A stretch of DNA of 64,000 nucleotides, from assembly GCF_900109355.1 (NCBI RefSeq), contig NZ_FOBF01000004.1, positions 434,001 through 498,000 of the forward strand. Reading direction: 5' to 3'. This document shows, in pieces, positions 42,842 through 52,629 of the stretch; position 1 is the stretch's first letter, and the number at the start of each line of letters is the position of its first letter. Under the pieces are notes generated by a model. It did not search any database. It was not told the origin of the DNA and worked only from the letters and a program-made list of their open reading frames with translations. Position numbers and translations under genes: made by a program. Source of the stretch: Nonomuraea pusilla. GTDB lineage: Bacteria > Actinomycetota > Actinomycetes > Streptosporangiales > Streptosporangiaceae.

Positions 42842-43112
42842 CCGGATTAGTGAGGGGGCGAGGGCCGGGGGGTTGCCGTCCCGAATCAGCCAGGGCCGGG
42901 GGCTGCGGTCCCGGATCAGGGAGGGCCGGGGCTCGCGGTCCCGGATCAGGGAGGGCCGGGGGCTGCGGTCCTGGATTAGGGAGGGCCGGGGGCTGCGGTT
43001 CCTGAATTAGGGAGGGGGTTGCGGTCCTGGATTAGGGGGGCGGGGGTTGCGGTCCTGGATCAGGGAGGGGTGGGGGTGCGGTTCCTGGGCCGGCGAGGGC
43101 GGGGGTTGCGGT
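42842..43112. repeat. 30-bp G-rich tandem repeat array
   Basis: Nine units. The best three (42911, 42941, 42971) are exactly 30 bp with the core GGATCAGGGAGGGCCGGGG and end CTGCGGTC. Flanking units vary from 26 to 39 bp. The plus strand is strongly G-rich, with many GGG runs that could form G-quadruplexes. Confidence 0.8.
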
Positions 43113-43282
43113 TTCCGGAGCTTGTCGTGGGTGGCGTGGCGGCCATGAGCTGCCGTTCGGCGCCTGGCGCGCCCGGCCTGGGTCCGCTGTCAGGTGACCC
43201 TGCCTCACCGCCCTCCCCTGGAAGGCGGTCCGTTCCGGCGGCGCTTGGGCTAGGCGGCCGGCCGGTGTGCCGGACGTGTGAA

Positions 43283-43313
43283 GGCCCGGCAGCGCGGACG
43301 CTGCTGCCGGGCC
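43283..43313. terminator. strong GC-rich hairpin, possible terminator
   Basis: GGCCCGGCAGC and GCTGCCGGGCC form an 11-bp perfect stem around a 9-nt loop. It lies about 400 bp past the DUF4126 stop on the minus strand. Direction uncertain. Confidence 0.45.
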
Positions 43314-43320
43314 CTCGGTG

Positions 43321-43362
43321 GTGTGAGCGAGCCAGGGGGCGGGGGCCACTTGGCGCTCACAC
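43321..43362. terminator. second hairpin of a pair
   Basis: GTGTGAGC and GCTCACAC close a stem that continues with GCCA/TGGC after a 2-nt bulge. With the preceding hairpin it forms a tandem pair within 80 bp, suggesting a transcript end or processed RNA. Confidence 0.4.
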
Positions 43363-43490
43363 GCCTTGAAGCGGGATGTCATCCCGTCGCGGCCTCACTG
43401 TAGGGCGGGGGAGCGGCGCGGCGAATCAGCCTCCAGGCGGATGACGAATCAGCCCCTGGGGTGACTTTCTCGCACTCCCCGCCCCATCAC

Positions 43491-43730
43491 GCGCTGGGCT
43501 GACTCCGCTTGCCGTCCCGCTCCATCGGTCGCTGGCCTGACCGCTTGCCGTTTGGCCCTATCGGCCGCTGGCTCGACCACGCTTGCCGTTTGGCCTCATC
43601 GGCCGCTGGCCTGACCGCGCCTGCTGTCTGGTTCCATCGGCCGCTGGGTTGATCCCCCTTGCTGTCAGCCCCATCAGTCGTTGGCGCCGAGTCGGCGTCC
43701 TGTTCGTGTGATCAGCCGCTGGGCCGGCCT
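43491..43730. repeat. 38-bp tandem repeat array reaching into the DUF4126 gene end
   Basis: Seven units start at 43491, 43529, 43565, 43603, 43641, 43678 and 43716, so the period is 36-38 bp. The core is CCGCTGGCCTGACCG, then CTTGCCGTTTGGCC and CCATCGG. The last unit carries the final four codons of the gene on the minus strand, and the preceding one carries its stop. Confidence 0.8.
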
Positions 43731-44320
43731 GTCCTTCTTGTTCTTCTGCGGGCCCGTACGCGGCGGGCTTTTCTGATCAGCCACCATGACAGCACCGCGA
43801 ACACGGCGAGCGCCACGAGCACGAGCAGCGGCAGGAACAGCGCGACGAGGCTCATGCCGAGCGAGCCGGCGTCCTCCACGGTGCTCACGACGGGCGCGCC
43901 GAAGCCGCCGGTGCCGGCGTTGATGACGGGACGGGCCGTGGCCTTGACGGCGTGGACGGCGAGGGCGGCCACGATGCCGGCGAGCCAGCCCGCCCACGGG
44001 TGCTCGGCCATCCAGGTGGAGTGGTCGAGCTCGGCGGCGGCGCTGGTGGCGGAGAAGACGACGCCGCCGGACGCGGGACGCACCACGGTCTGGATGGCGT
44101 CGTTCACGGTGTCGACGGCCGGCACCTTGTCGAGGACGAACTCGGCCACGAGCAGCACGGCGACGACGGCCAGCACGCCCCAGTTCGACAGCCACGCGTA
44201 GCCGTCGGGCAGCTTCACGGCGTCGGTGAGGTTCGCCAGCACCCCGACGACCAGCAGCGGGATGTAGGCGTTGAGGCCGGCGGCGGTGGAGAGCCCCAGC
44301 CCGGTCAGCGCAGCGAGCAT
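43712..44320 (-). CDS. DUF4126-family membrane protein
   Basis: A 202-residue protein with about four membrane segments: LTGLGLSTAAGLNAYIPLLV at the start (the family opening), WGVLAVVAVLLVAEFVLDKV, GWLAGIVAALAVHAVKATAR, and a last helix LFLPLLVLVALAVFAVL. A basic Arg-rich tail follows. ATG 44320. It lies 5 bp after the phosphotransferase gene, probably in one transcript. The family is a putative transporter or channel of unknown cargo. Its stop codon lies inside the 38-bp repeat array. Confidence 0.85.
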   Translation of the reverse strand: MLAALTGLGLSTAAGLNAYIPLLVVGVLANLTDAVKLPDGYAWLSNWGVLAVVAVLLVAEFVLDKVPAVDTVNDAIQTVVRPASGGVVFSATSAAAELDHSTWMAEHPWAGWLAGIVAALAVHAVKATARPVINAGTGGFGAPVVSTVEDAGSLGMSLVALFLPLLVLVALAVFAVLSWWLIRKARRVRARRRTRRTGRPSG

Positions 44321-44325
44321 GCCCC

Positions 44326-45231
44326 CTAGTCTGCCCGCACGGCCTCCTCCATGAGGCGTGGAAGATCGGACCCGGTGAACTCGGCGACGGCGCGCTCGTA
44401 CTTCTCCATTCCCCAGGACCAGAAGTCGAAGTCGATGGCGTCGTTGGCGCCGTCCTGGATGGAGGCCCAGAGGGTCCAGCCGTACTTGGACATGAGGCCG
44501 AGCAGGCGGGCCCGCGCGATCTTGTGCCGGAGCGCCCGCCCGTGGTAGGCGGTGACCAGCGCCTCCAGGTGCTCCGGCGGCAGGTCGGACTCGCTCCAGA
44601 TGTTGCCCAGTTCGAAGCAGGGGTCGTTGTTGCCCGCGTACTCGTAGTCGATGAGGAAGAGCCGGTCGCCGGCGTCGAGGATGTTGCCGGGGAGCAGGTC
44701 GTTGTTGCACGGGACGGTGCCCTCGTCCCGCACTGCCAGACATTTCCGGATTGTGTCAACCATCGGCATGAAGTCCAGATATCCCGCCGGAAGGCGGAAG
44801 CCCCGCTCCCGCACGATCCGCAGGTACCTCCGCTGCACCTCGAACATGTCGAAGTCGCCGACGAACCGCGGCCCCGCGTGCAGCCGCCTGCACGCCTCGG
44901 CCACGCGCGGCAGGTTCGCCTCGTTCCGCAGGTCGGCCTCCGTGAACGTGCGCCCCGGCAGGAACCCCACGACCAGCACGCCCTCGTCCGGCAGGTAGTC
45001 GTGCACGGGCGCTCCGACCCCCGCCCGCGCCGCCGCGACCGAGTTGGCGTGCTCGGCGTCCCTGTCGATGGCGAGCAGCGACCCGTCGCTCGCCGACACG
45101 CGCACCACGTACACGCCGCCGGGAACGGTCACCTTGTAGTTGTGGTTGGTCAGCCCTCCGGGCAGCTCCTCCACGGAGCGCGGCATGCCGGACAGCAGCG
45201 GGATGCGGTCGAGGACCTCGGGCACGGCCAT
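44326..45231 (-). CDS. choline/ethanolamine-kinase-like phosphotransferase
   Basis: A 301-residue protein kinase-like fold. GGLTNHNYKVTVPGGVYVVR forms the nucleotide loop and lysine strand region. The catalytic loop is CNNDLLPGN (175-183, the Brenner HxDxxxxN equivalent with His replaced by Asn) and the metal motif is LIDYEYAG (193-200, the DFG equivalent). Tryptophan-rich C-terminal segment (SKYGWTLWASIQ) resembles choline and LPS kinases. ATG 45231 lies 5 nt after TAGCAT. It diverges from the dimethylglycine-dehydrogenase-like gene with a shared operator, so choline-derived substrates are likely. Confidence 0.87.
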   Translation of the reverse strand: MAVPEVLDRIPLLSGMPRSVEELPGGLTNHNYKVTVPGGVYVVRVSASDGSLLAIDRDAEHANSVAAARAGVGAPVHDYLPDEGVLVVGFLPGRTFTEADLRNEANLPRVAEACRRLHAGPRFVGDFDMFEVQRRYLRIVRERGFRLPAGYLDFMPMVDTIRKCLAVRDEGTVPCNNDLLPGNILDAGDRLFLIDYEYAGNNDPCFELGNIWSESDLPPEHLEALVTAYHGRALRHKIARARLLGLMSKYGWTLWASIQDGANDAIDFDFWSWGMEKYERAVAEFTGSDLPRLMEEAVRAD

Positions 45232-45236
45232 GCTCG

Positions 45237-45294
45237 ATGCTAGGCCCCGCCCGCCTAAACGGTCTAGACCTTTTACCGGTACGAGAGCTAGCCT
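45237..45294. promoter_or_regulatory. two mirror-image leaderless promoters sharing one palindromic operator
   Basis: The palindrome GGTCTAGACC (45261-45270) supplies a -35 element TAGACC on each strand. Rightward: TAGACC 45265-45270, 18 bp, TAGCCT 45289-45294, then 6 nt to ATG 45301. Leftward: TAGACC 45266-45261, 18 bp, TAGCAT 45242-45237, then 5 nt to ATG 45231. GGTCTAGACC is the core of sites bound by HutC-type GntR repressors (for example DasR/NagR), and such a gene lies at 47651-48460. A single bound dimer would block both promoters. Confidence 0.75.
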
Positions 45295-45300
45295 CCGGGC

Positions 45301-47694
45301 ATGAGCGACTCGGCCCGCATCGTGATCATCGGCGGCGGGGTGGGCGGCGCGTCCGTCGCCTACCACCTCACCCAACTCGGCGAACGTGACGTCGTCCTCC
45401 TGGAGCGGGACGAGCTGACCAGCGGCTCCACCTTCCACTCCGCTGGGCTCGTCGGCCAGCTGCGCGCCGACCCGACCCTGACCCGGATGAACCAGTACTC
45501 CGTGGAGCTCTACCGCACCCTCGACGCCGGATGGACCGAGTGCGGCGGCATCAAGCTCGCCTCGACGCCGGAGCGGATGGAGGAGATCCGCCGCCAGATC
45601 GGCTGGGCGCGCACCTTCGGCCTGCCGCTGGAGGAGATCTCCGTGGCCGAGGCCGTGGAGCTGTTCCCGCTCATGGACCCCGAGGGCGTCGTCGGGGCCG
45701 CGTACCTGCCGACCGACGGGCAGATCGACCCGTCCCAGCTGTGCTACGCGCTGGCCGCCCGTGCCAGGGAGGGCGGCGCGGCGGTCCGCACCCGCACCCG
45801 GGTGCTCGGCATCGACGTGCGGGGCGGACGGATCAGCCGCGTCCGCACCGACAGGGGCGACATCGACTGCGAGATCGTGGTGAACTGCGGCGGCATGTTC
45901 GCCGCCGAGATCGGCCGCATGGCGGGCGTCCGCGTCCCGATCGTGCCCATGTCGCACCAGTACGTCGTCACCGACGCCTTCCACGACCTGTCGGGGCTGC
46001 CCACGCTGCGCGACCCCGACCTGCTCGTCTACTACCGGCAGGAGGTGCAGGGCCTGGTCATGGGCGGGTACGAGCGCACCTGCGCCCCCTGGACGGCCAC
46101 CGCGAACGCCTACGACGCCGTGCCGGCCGACTTCAACGGCAGGCTGCTGGCCGAGGACTGGCCGCGCCTCGAGGAGATCTTCGGCAACTCGCGTGTCAGG
46201 GTGCCCGCGATGGCGGACGTCGGCGTGCGCAAGCTCATCAACGGCCCGGAGGCGTTCACCCCGGACAACGAGTTCTGCCTCGGCGAGACGGAGGTCGGCG
46301 GGTTCTTCGTGGCGGCCGGGTTCTGCGCGCACGGCATCGCGGGGGCCGGCGGCATCGGCAAGGTCATGGCCGAGTGGATCGTCGAGGGCGAGCCCGGCAT
46401 GGACCTGTGGCACATGGACGTCCGCAGGTTCGGCCGCCAGTACCGCTCGCCGTCGTACACGCTCAAGCGGGCCGTCGAGAACTACGAGACGTACTACGAC
46501 ATCCGCTACCCCGGCCACGAGCGGTCGGCCGGGCGGCCGCTGCGCGTCTCGCCCGCCTACGGCTGGCACGCCGCGCACGGCGCCGCCTTCGGGGAGAAGG
46601 CCGGGTGGGAACGCGTCAACCACTACGAGCCGAACGCGGGCGCCGAGGGCGCGGCCGGCGAGGACGAGCGCCCGAGGGGCTGGGCGGGACGGCTGTGGTC
46701 GCCCGCGGTCGGCGCGGAGCACCGCGCGGTGCGGGAGCGGGCCGGGCTGTTCGACGAGAGCTCGTTCGCCAAGATCGAGGTGACCGGCCCCGACGCCGCC
46801 TCGCTGCTGGAGTGGGTGTGCGACAACCAGGTGGCCAGGCAGGTCGGCGCCGTCACCTACACGCAGGCGCTCAACCGGCGCGGCGGCATCGAGTGCGACT
46901 TCACCGTCACCCGCCGCGGCGAGGAGGAGTTCCTCGTCGTCACCGGCACCGCCTTCGGCTCGCACGACCTGGGCTGGCTGCGCAAGCAGGCCGCCGCCAC
47001 CGGGTCGAGCGCCAGGATCGCCGACGTCACCGGCCAGTACGCCTGCTTCGCCCTGTGGGGCCCGCGCGCCCGCGACGTCCTCGCGCCGCTCACCCCCGAC
47101 CCGCTCGCCTTCCCCTTCATGACCGCCAGGGAGATCACCGTCGGGGACGTCCCCGTGCTGGCGCTGCGGGTGACGTTCGTCGGCGAGCTCGGCTGGGAGC
47201 TGTACTGCTCCAGCGAGTACGGCGCCGCGCTGTGGCGCACCCTGTGGGAGGCGGGGGCGCCGCACGGCATGCTGGCGGGCGGCTACCGGGCCATCGACAG
47301 CCTCAGGCTGGAGAAGGGCTACCGGGTGTGGGGCGCCGACATCGGCCCGGAGACCACCCCGTACGAGGCCGGGCTCGGGTTCTGCGTCAGGACCGGCAAG
47401 GACTTCCTGGGCAGGGACGCGCTCGACCCCGAGCCGGCGCGCCGGCTGCGCTGCGTCACGCTGGCCGACCCGCGCGCCGTCGCCCTCGGCAACGAGCCCG
47501 TGCGGGTGGACGGCGAGGTCGTCGCCCGCGTCACCTCCGGCGGGTACGGCTACACGGTGCGCTCGTCGATCGCGTACGCCTACCTGCCGGTCGGGCCGGG
47601 GACGAAGGTGGAGATCGAGGTCGAGGGCGTCTGGGTGGCGGGCGTCGTGGTCAGCGACCCGCTCTACGACCCGCGGGGCGCGCGGGTGCGCTGA
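45301..47694 (+). CDS. dimethylglycine/sarcosine dehydrogenase-like FAD enzyme with GcvT domain
   Basis: A 797-residue fusion. N-terminal FAD-dependent oxidoreductase domain (about 6-400) with IIGGGVGGASVAYHL and SGSTFHSAG, where His46 is in the position of the covalent flavin histidine of dimethylglycine oxidase. Then a linker domain and a C-terminal aminomethyltransferase-like folate-binding domain (about 430-795: EHRAVRERAGLFDESSFAKI; GYRAIDSLRLEKGYRVWGAD). Such enzymes demethylate N-methylglycines, passing the one-carbon unit to tetrahydrofolate. ATG 45301. Its end overlaps the convergent GntR gene by 44 bp. The upstream divergent kinase supports a role in choline/glycine-betaine catabolism. 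Confidence 0.9.
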   Translation: MSDSARIVIIGGGVGGASVAYHLTQLGERDVVLLERDELTSGSTFHSAGLVGQLRADPTLTRMNQYSVELYRTLDAGWTECGGIKLASTPERMEEIRRQIGWARTFGLPLEEISVAEAVELFPLMDPEGVVGAAYLPTDGQIDPSQLCYALAARAREGGAAVRTRTRVLGIDVRGGRISRVRTDRGDIDCEIVVNCGGMFAAEIGRMAGVRVPIVPMSHQYVVTDAFHDLSGLPTLRDPDLLVYYRQEVQGLVMGGYERTCAPWTATANAYDAVPADFNGRLLAEDWPRLEEIFGNSRVRVPAMADVGVRKLINGPEAFTPDNEFCLGETEVGGFFVAAGFCAHGIAGAGGIGKVMAEWIVEGEPGMDLWHMDVRRFGRQYRSPSYTLKRAVENYETYYDIRYPGHERSAGRPLRVSPAYGWHAAHGAAFGEKAGWERVNHYEPNAGAEGAAGEDERPRGWAGRLWSPAVGAEHRAVRERAGLFDESSFAKIEVTGPDAASLLEWVCDNQVARQVGAVTYTQALNRRGGIECDFTVTRRGEEEFLVVTGTAFGSHDLGWLRKQAAATGSSARIADVTGQYACFALWGPRARDVLAPLTPDPLAFPFMTAREITVGDVPVLALRVTFVGELGWELYCSSEYGAALWRTLWEAGAPHGMLAGGYRAIDSLRLEKGYRVWGADIGPETTPYEAGLGFCVRTGKDFLGRDALDPEPARRLRCVTLADPRAVALGNEPVRVDGEVVARVTSGGYGYTVRSSIAYAYLPVGPGTKVEIEVEGVWVAGVVVSDPLYDPRGARVR

Positions 47695-48460
47695 CGCCGG
47701 GGCCGACGCCGCTGCGCACCGAGATCCGCACCCGGTCGGGCCTGAACAGGTCGCGGGCGTGCTCGACCGGGGTGCCGTCGGCGGCGTACGCGGTGCGCTC
47801 GATGAGCATCAGCGGCGCGCCCGGCTCGATGCCCAGCTCGGCGGCCTCGCCGGGCCGGGCGATCACCGGGTCGAGGTGCTCGACGGCGGTGCGCGGCTCC
47901 AGGCCGTACCCGGAGGCGAGGAGGGCGTACAGGGAGCCGGTGAGGTCGTGGTCGAGGAAGCCGGGCAGGGCGGGGAAGTAGGAGCGTTCGAGCGCCACGG
48001 GTGACCGCCCGGCCGAGCGCACCCTGGCCACCTCGTGCACGCGCGCTCCCGCGTCGAGTTCCAGCGCGGCGGCGACGGACGCGGGCGCGGCCACCGTGCG
48101 GGCGGTGAGGACGCGGGCCTCGGCCCGCAGGTGGGCCCGGCGCATCTGCTCGGTGAACCCGGCGAGCCCGGTCAGGTCGCACTCGACGCGCGGCTCGGCC
48201 ACGAACGCGCCGCCGGACCTGCCGGGCACCCTGACCAGCACGCCTTCGGCTTCGAGCGTGGCGAGGGCCTGCCTGAGGGTCATCCTGCTCACGCCGAGCC
48301 GCCCGGCCAGCTCGCGTTCGCCCGGCAGCCGGTCGCCCGGCGCCATCTCGCCTCCGGCGATCGCCGCGAGCAGCCACTGCTCGATCTGCACGTGCGCGGG
48401 GACCCCGGTGCCTCGTTCCAGTTCGGGTGTCCCGACCATGCGCGCGTGGTGATCCGTCAC
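47651..48460 (-). CDS. GntR-family transcriptional regulator, HutC subfamily
   Basis: A 269-residue protein. Winged helix at about 20-85 (HVQIEQWLLAAIAGGEMAPG; LAGRLGVSRMTLRQALATLE) is followed by a UTRA ligand-binding domain (about 100-245; AALELDAGARVHEVARVRSA, GIEPGAPLMLIERTAY), defining HutC. GTG 48460 is used; ATG 48439 is an alternative. It is convergent with the dehydrogenase gene and the likely binder of the GGTCTAGACC operator upstream of that gene. Confidence 0.9.
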   Translation of the reverse strand: MTDHHARMVGTPELERGTGVPAHVQIEQWLLAAIAGGEMAPGDRLPGERELAGRLGVSRMTLRQALATLEAEGVLVRVPGRSGGAFVAEPRVECDLTGLAGFTEQMRRAHLRAEARVLTARTVAAPASVAAALELDAGARVHEVARVRSAGRSPVALERSYFPALPGFLDHDLTGSLYALLASGYGLEPRTAVEHLDPVIARPGEAAELGIEPGAPLMLIERTAYAADGTPVEHARDLFRPDRVRISVRSGVGPGVSAPARPAGRRAGR

Positions 48461-48472
48461 GGCGGGCCCCGG

Positions 48473-49213
48473 TCAGGCCGTCTTCTGGCGCTCGGGCTGC
48501 TGGTACCCGGGCTTTTGATGGTCGGGCTTCTGGTACTCGGGCTTCTGGTACTCGGCGGCGGCCTGGTGCTCGGCCGCGAGGGCGGCGACGCCGGGGGCGT
48601 GCCAGCCGTGCTCCGGCGTGTAGCGCCGCACCAGCCGGGCAGGGACGCCCGCGACCACGCTGTGGTCGGGGAACGAGCCGCGCACCACCGCGCCGCCCGC
48701 CACCACGCACTGCCGGCCCAGGGACGTGCCAGGCAGGATGATCGCGCCGGTGCCCAGCCACGAGCCCGAGCCGATCGACACCGGGCTGTTGCGCGGCCAC
48801 TGCCTGCCGATCGGGGTCTCGGGGTCGTCGTAGACGTGGTTCTGGTCGGTGATGTAGACGTACGGGCCGGTGAAGACGTGGTCGCCGATGTCGATCGACT
48901 GGTGGGCGACGACGTGCGTGCCCCTGCCGATCGAGCAGCTCGACCCGATGCGCAGGATCGAGCCGGGGCCGAGGTCCACGCCGGGCCCCATGCCGCAGGA
49001 GAGCGACACGCGCTCGCCGACCAGCGTGTGGTCGCCGATCTCGATCCACCGCTCGCCGAAGATCGCTCCCGGCGGGAAGGCGATGTTGACGCCGTCGCCG
49101 ATCCGGCCGAAGCGGTAGCCCGCGGGGCTGGCCGGGGAGATCGCGCCCGCCTGGCGTATCGCCGCGTACGCCCGGTGGACCAGCGTGCCCAAAGCCCGCC
49201 GTACAAGTGCCAT
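48473..49213 (-). CDS. left-handed beta-helix acyltransferase (acetyltransferase-like)
   Basis: A 246-residue protein with hexapeptide repeats (GDHTLVGERVSLSCGMGPGV; GRGTHVVAHQSIDIGDHVFT; GSWLGTGAIILPGTSLGRQC) and the C-terminal VVAGGAVVRGSFPDHSVVAG-type coil seen in sugar or chloramphenicol-type acetyltransferases of the LbH superfamily. The catalytic histidine may be in TDQNHVYDD. ATG 49213 is chosen, with TAACTT 8 nt upstream. The last 27 residues repeat a (Y/H)QKP(E/D/G) pattern five times, probably a late tandem duplication. It probably modifies a sugar or lipid precursor. Confidence 0.85.
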   Translation of the reverse strand: MALVRRALGTLVHRAYAAIRQAGAISPASPAGYRFGRIGDGVNIAFPPGAIFGERWIEIGDHTLVGERVSLSCGMGPGVDLGPGSILRIGSSCSIGRGTHVVAHQSIDIGDHVFTGPYVYITDQNHVYDDPETPIGRQWPRNSPVSIGSGSWLGTGAIILPGTSLGRQCVVAGGAVVRGSFPDHSVVAGVPARLVRRYTPEHGWHAPGVAALAAEHQAAAEYQKPEYQKPDHQKPGYQQPERQKTA

Positions 49214-49270
49214 AAGGACCAAAGTTACCGCTAGGTCATGCTGTTCGGGCATGTCGGGGGCGTTGTTTGA

Positions 49271-49276
49271 TATCCT
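49271..49276 (+). promoter_or_regulatory. -10 element of pyrG promoter
   Basis: TATCCT ends 8 nt before GTG 49285, again leaderless. No clear -35 box. Confidence 0.45.
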
Positions 49277-49278
49277 GA

Positions 49279-51593
<2,315 letters not shown>

Positions 51594-51607
51594 CGGAAGG
51601 ACCGTTC

Positions 51608-52513
51608 GTGGAGGCAGTCCTCTCCAGCTACCTCGCCCATCTGGCGGTGGAGCGGGGCCTGGCCGCCAACACGCTCGCGTCCTACCGGCGCGACCTGCGC
51701 CGGTACGTCGACCATCTGCGCGCCCGCGGCAGGTCCGAGCTCGGCGAGGTGGGGGAGGCCGACGTCCAGGCCTTCCTCGCCGCGCTGCGCGAGGGCGACG
51801 GCGAGCACCCCGCCCTCGTGGCCAGCTCCGCGGCCCGCGCCGTCTCCGCCGTGCGCGGGCTGCACCGCTTCGCGCTGCGCGAGGGCGTCACCGCGCACGA
51901 CCCCGCCCACGAGGTGCGGCCGCCCCGCCAGCGCCGCAGGCTGCCCAAGGCCATCGCCGTCGACGAGGTCGAGCGGCTCATCGCCGCCTCCGGCCCCGAC
52001 GGCGCGCCGCTCACCCTCCGCAACCGCGCCCTCCTGGAGCTCCTGTACGGCACCGGCGCCCGCATCTCCGAGGCCGTCGGCCTGGCCGTGGACGACCTGG
52101 AGGACGACCAGGTGCTGCTGCGCGGCAAGGGCGGGCGCTCCCGGGTGGTGCCGCTCGGCAGGTACGCCCGCTCCGCGCTCGACGCGTACCTGGTCAGGGC
52201 CAGGCCGGGGCTGCTCGCCCACGGCCGGGGCACGCCCGCGCTGTTCCTCAACGCGCGCGGCGGCCGCCTGACCAGGCAGGGGGCGTGGGAGGTGCTCCAG
52301 GCCGCCGCCGAACGCGCCGGGCTCGCCGGGATATCCCCGCACGTCCTCCGGCACTCCTTCGCGACCCACCTCATCGACGGCGGAGCCGACGTCAGGGTCG
52401 TGCAGGAACTCCTCGGCCACGCCTCGGTGACGACCACCCAGGTCTACACGCTGGTGACCGTCGACAAGCTCCGCGAGGTGTACGCGGCGGCGCATCCGCG
52501 TGCCCGGCAGTGA
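51608..52513 (+). CDS. xerD: site-specific tyrosine recombinase XerD
   Basis: A 301-residue recombinase acting with XerC at dif to resolve chromosome dimers. The N-terminal SAM-like domain (about 5-90) precedes the catalytic domain with Arg152 (GTGARISEA), His245/Arg248/His249 (HVLRHSF), His271 (LGHAS) and nucleophile Tyr280. GTG 51608 is chosen because GGAAGG lies 8 nt upstream; GTG 51590, overlapping the nudix stop, has no such site. A promoter and palindrome before parA follow its stop. Confidence 0.93.
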   Translation: MEAVLSSYLAHLAVERGLAANTLASYRRDLRRYVDHLRARGRSELGEVGEADVQAFLAALREGDGEHPALVASSAARAVSAVRGLHRFALREGVTAHDPAHEVRPPRQRRRLPKAIAVDEVERLIAASGPDGAPLTLRNRALLELLYGTGARISEAVGLAVDDLEDDQVLLRGKGGRSRVVPLGRYARSALDAYLVRARPGLLAHGRGTPALFLNARGGRLTRQGAWEVLQAAAERAGLAGISPHVLRHSFATHLIDGGADVRVVQELLGHASVTTTQVYTLVTVDKLREVYAAAHPRARQ

Positions 52514-52554
52514 TCTATAGTCTTTTGCGGTGTGCCGCATCCCGGCGTGCCGCC

Positions 52555-52596
52555 TTGCCGCGTTAAGTAGTGACGCCATAGTGTCCGTCCGGACGG
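52555..52596 (+). promoter_or_regulatory. parA operon promoter with downstream palindrome
   Basis: TTGCCG (52555-52560), an 18-bp spacer and TAGTGT (52579-52584) are followed at once by the perfect palindrome CCGTCCGGACGG (52585-52596) at the expected transcript start. The palindrome may be an operator. The parA GTG is 33 bp farther, with AGGGAGG before it. Confidence 0.5.
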
Positions 52597-52629
52597 TCCG
52601 GTTCGGGATCGTCAGGGAGGTTCGAGCTG

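Larger units (their letters stand above)
42555..43711. other. long gene-free stretch with two repeat arrays and two hairpins
   Basis: No frame here looks like a protein. From left to right it holds two near-identical GCGAGCGCCGTTCCTCGCC segments (about 42684 and 42724), the 30-bp array (42842-43112), two strong hairpins (43283-43362), about 120 bp of plain DNA and the 38-bp array (43491 onward) that runs up to the stop codon of the DUF4126 gene. Confidence 0.65.
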
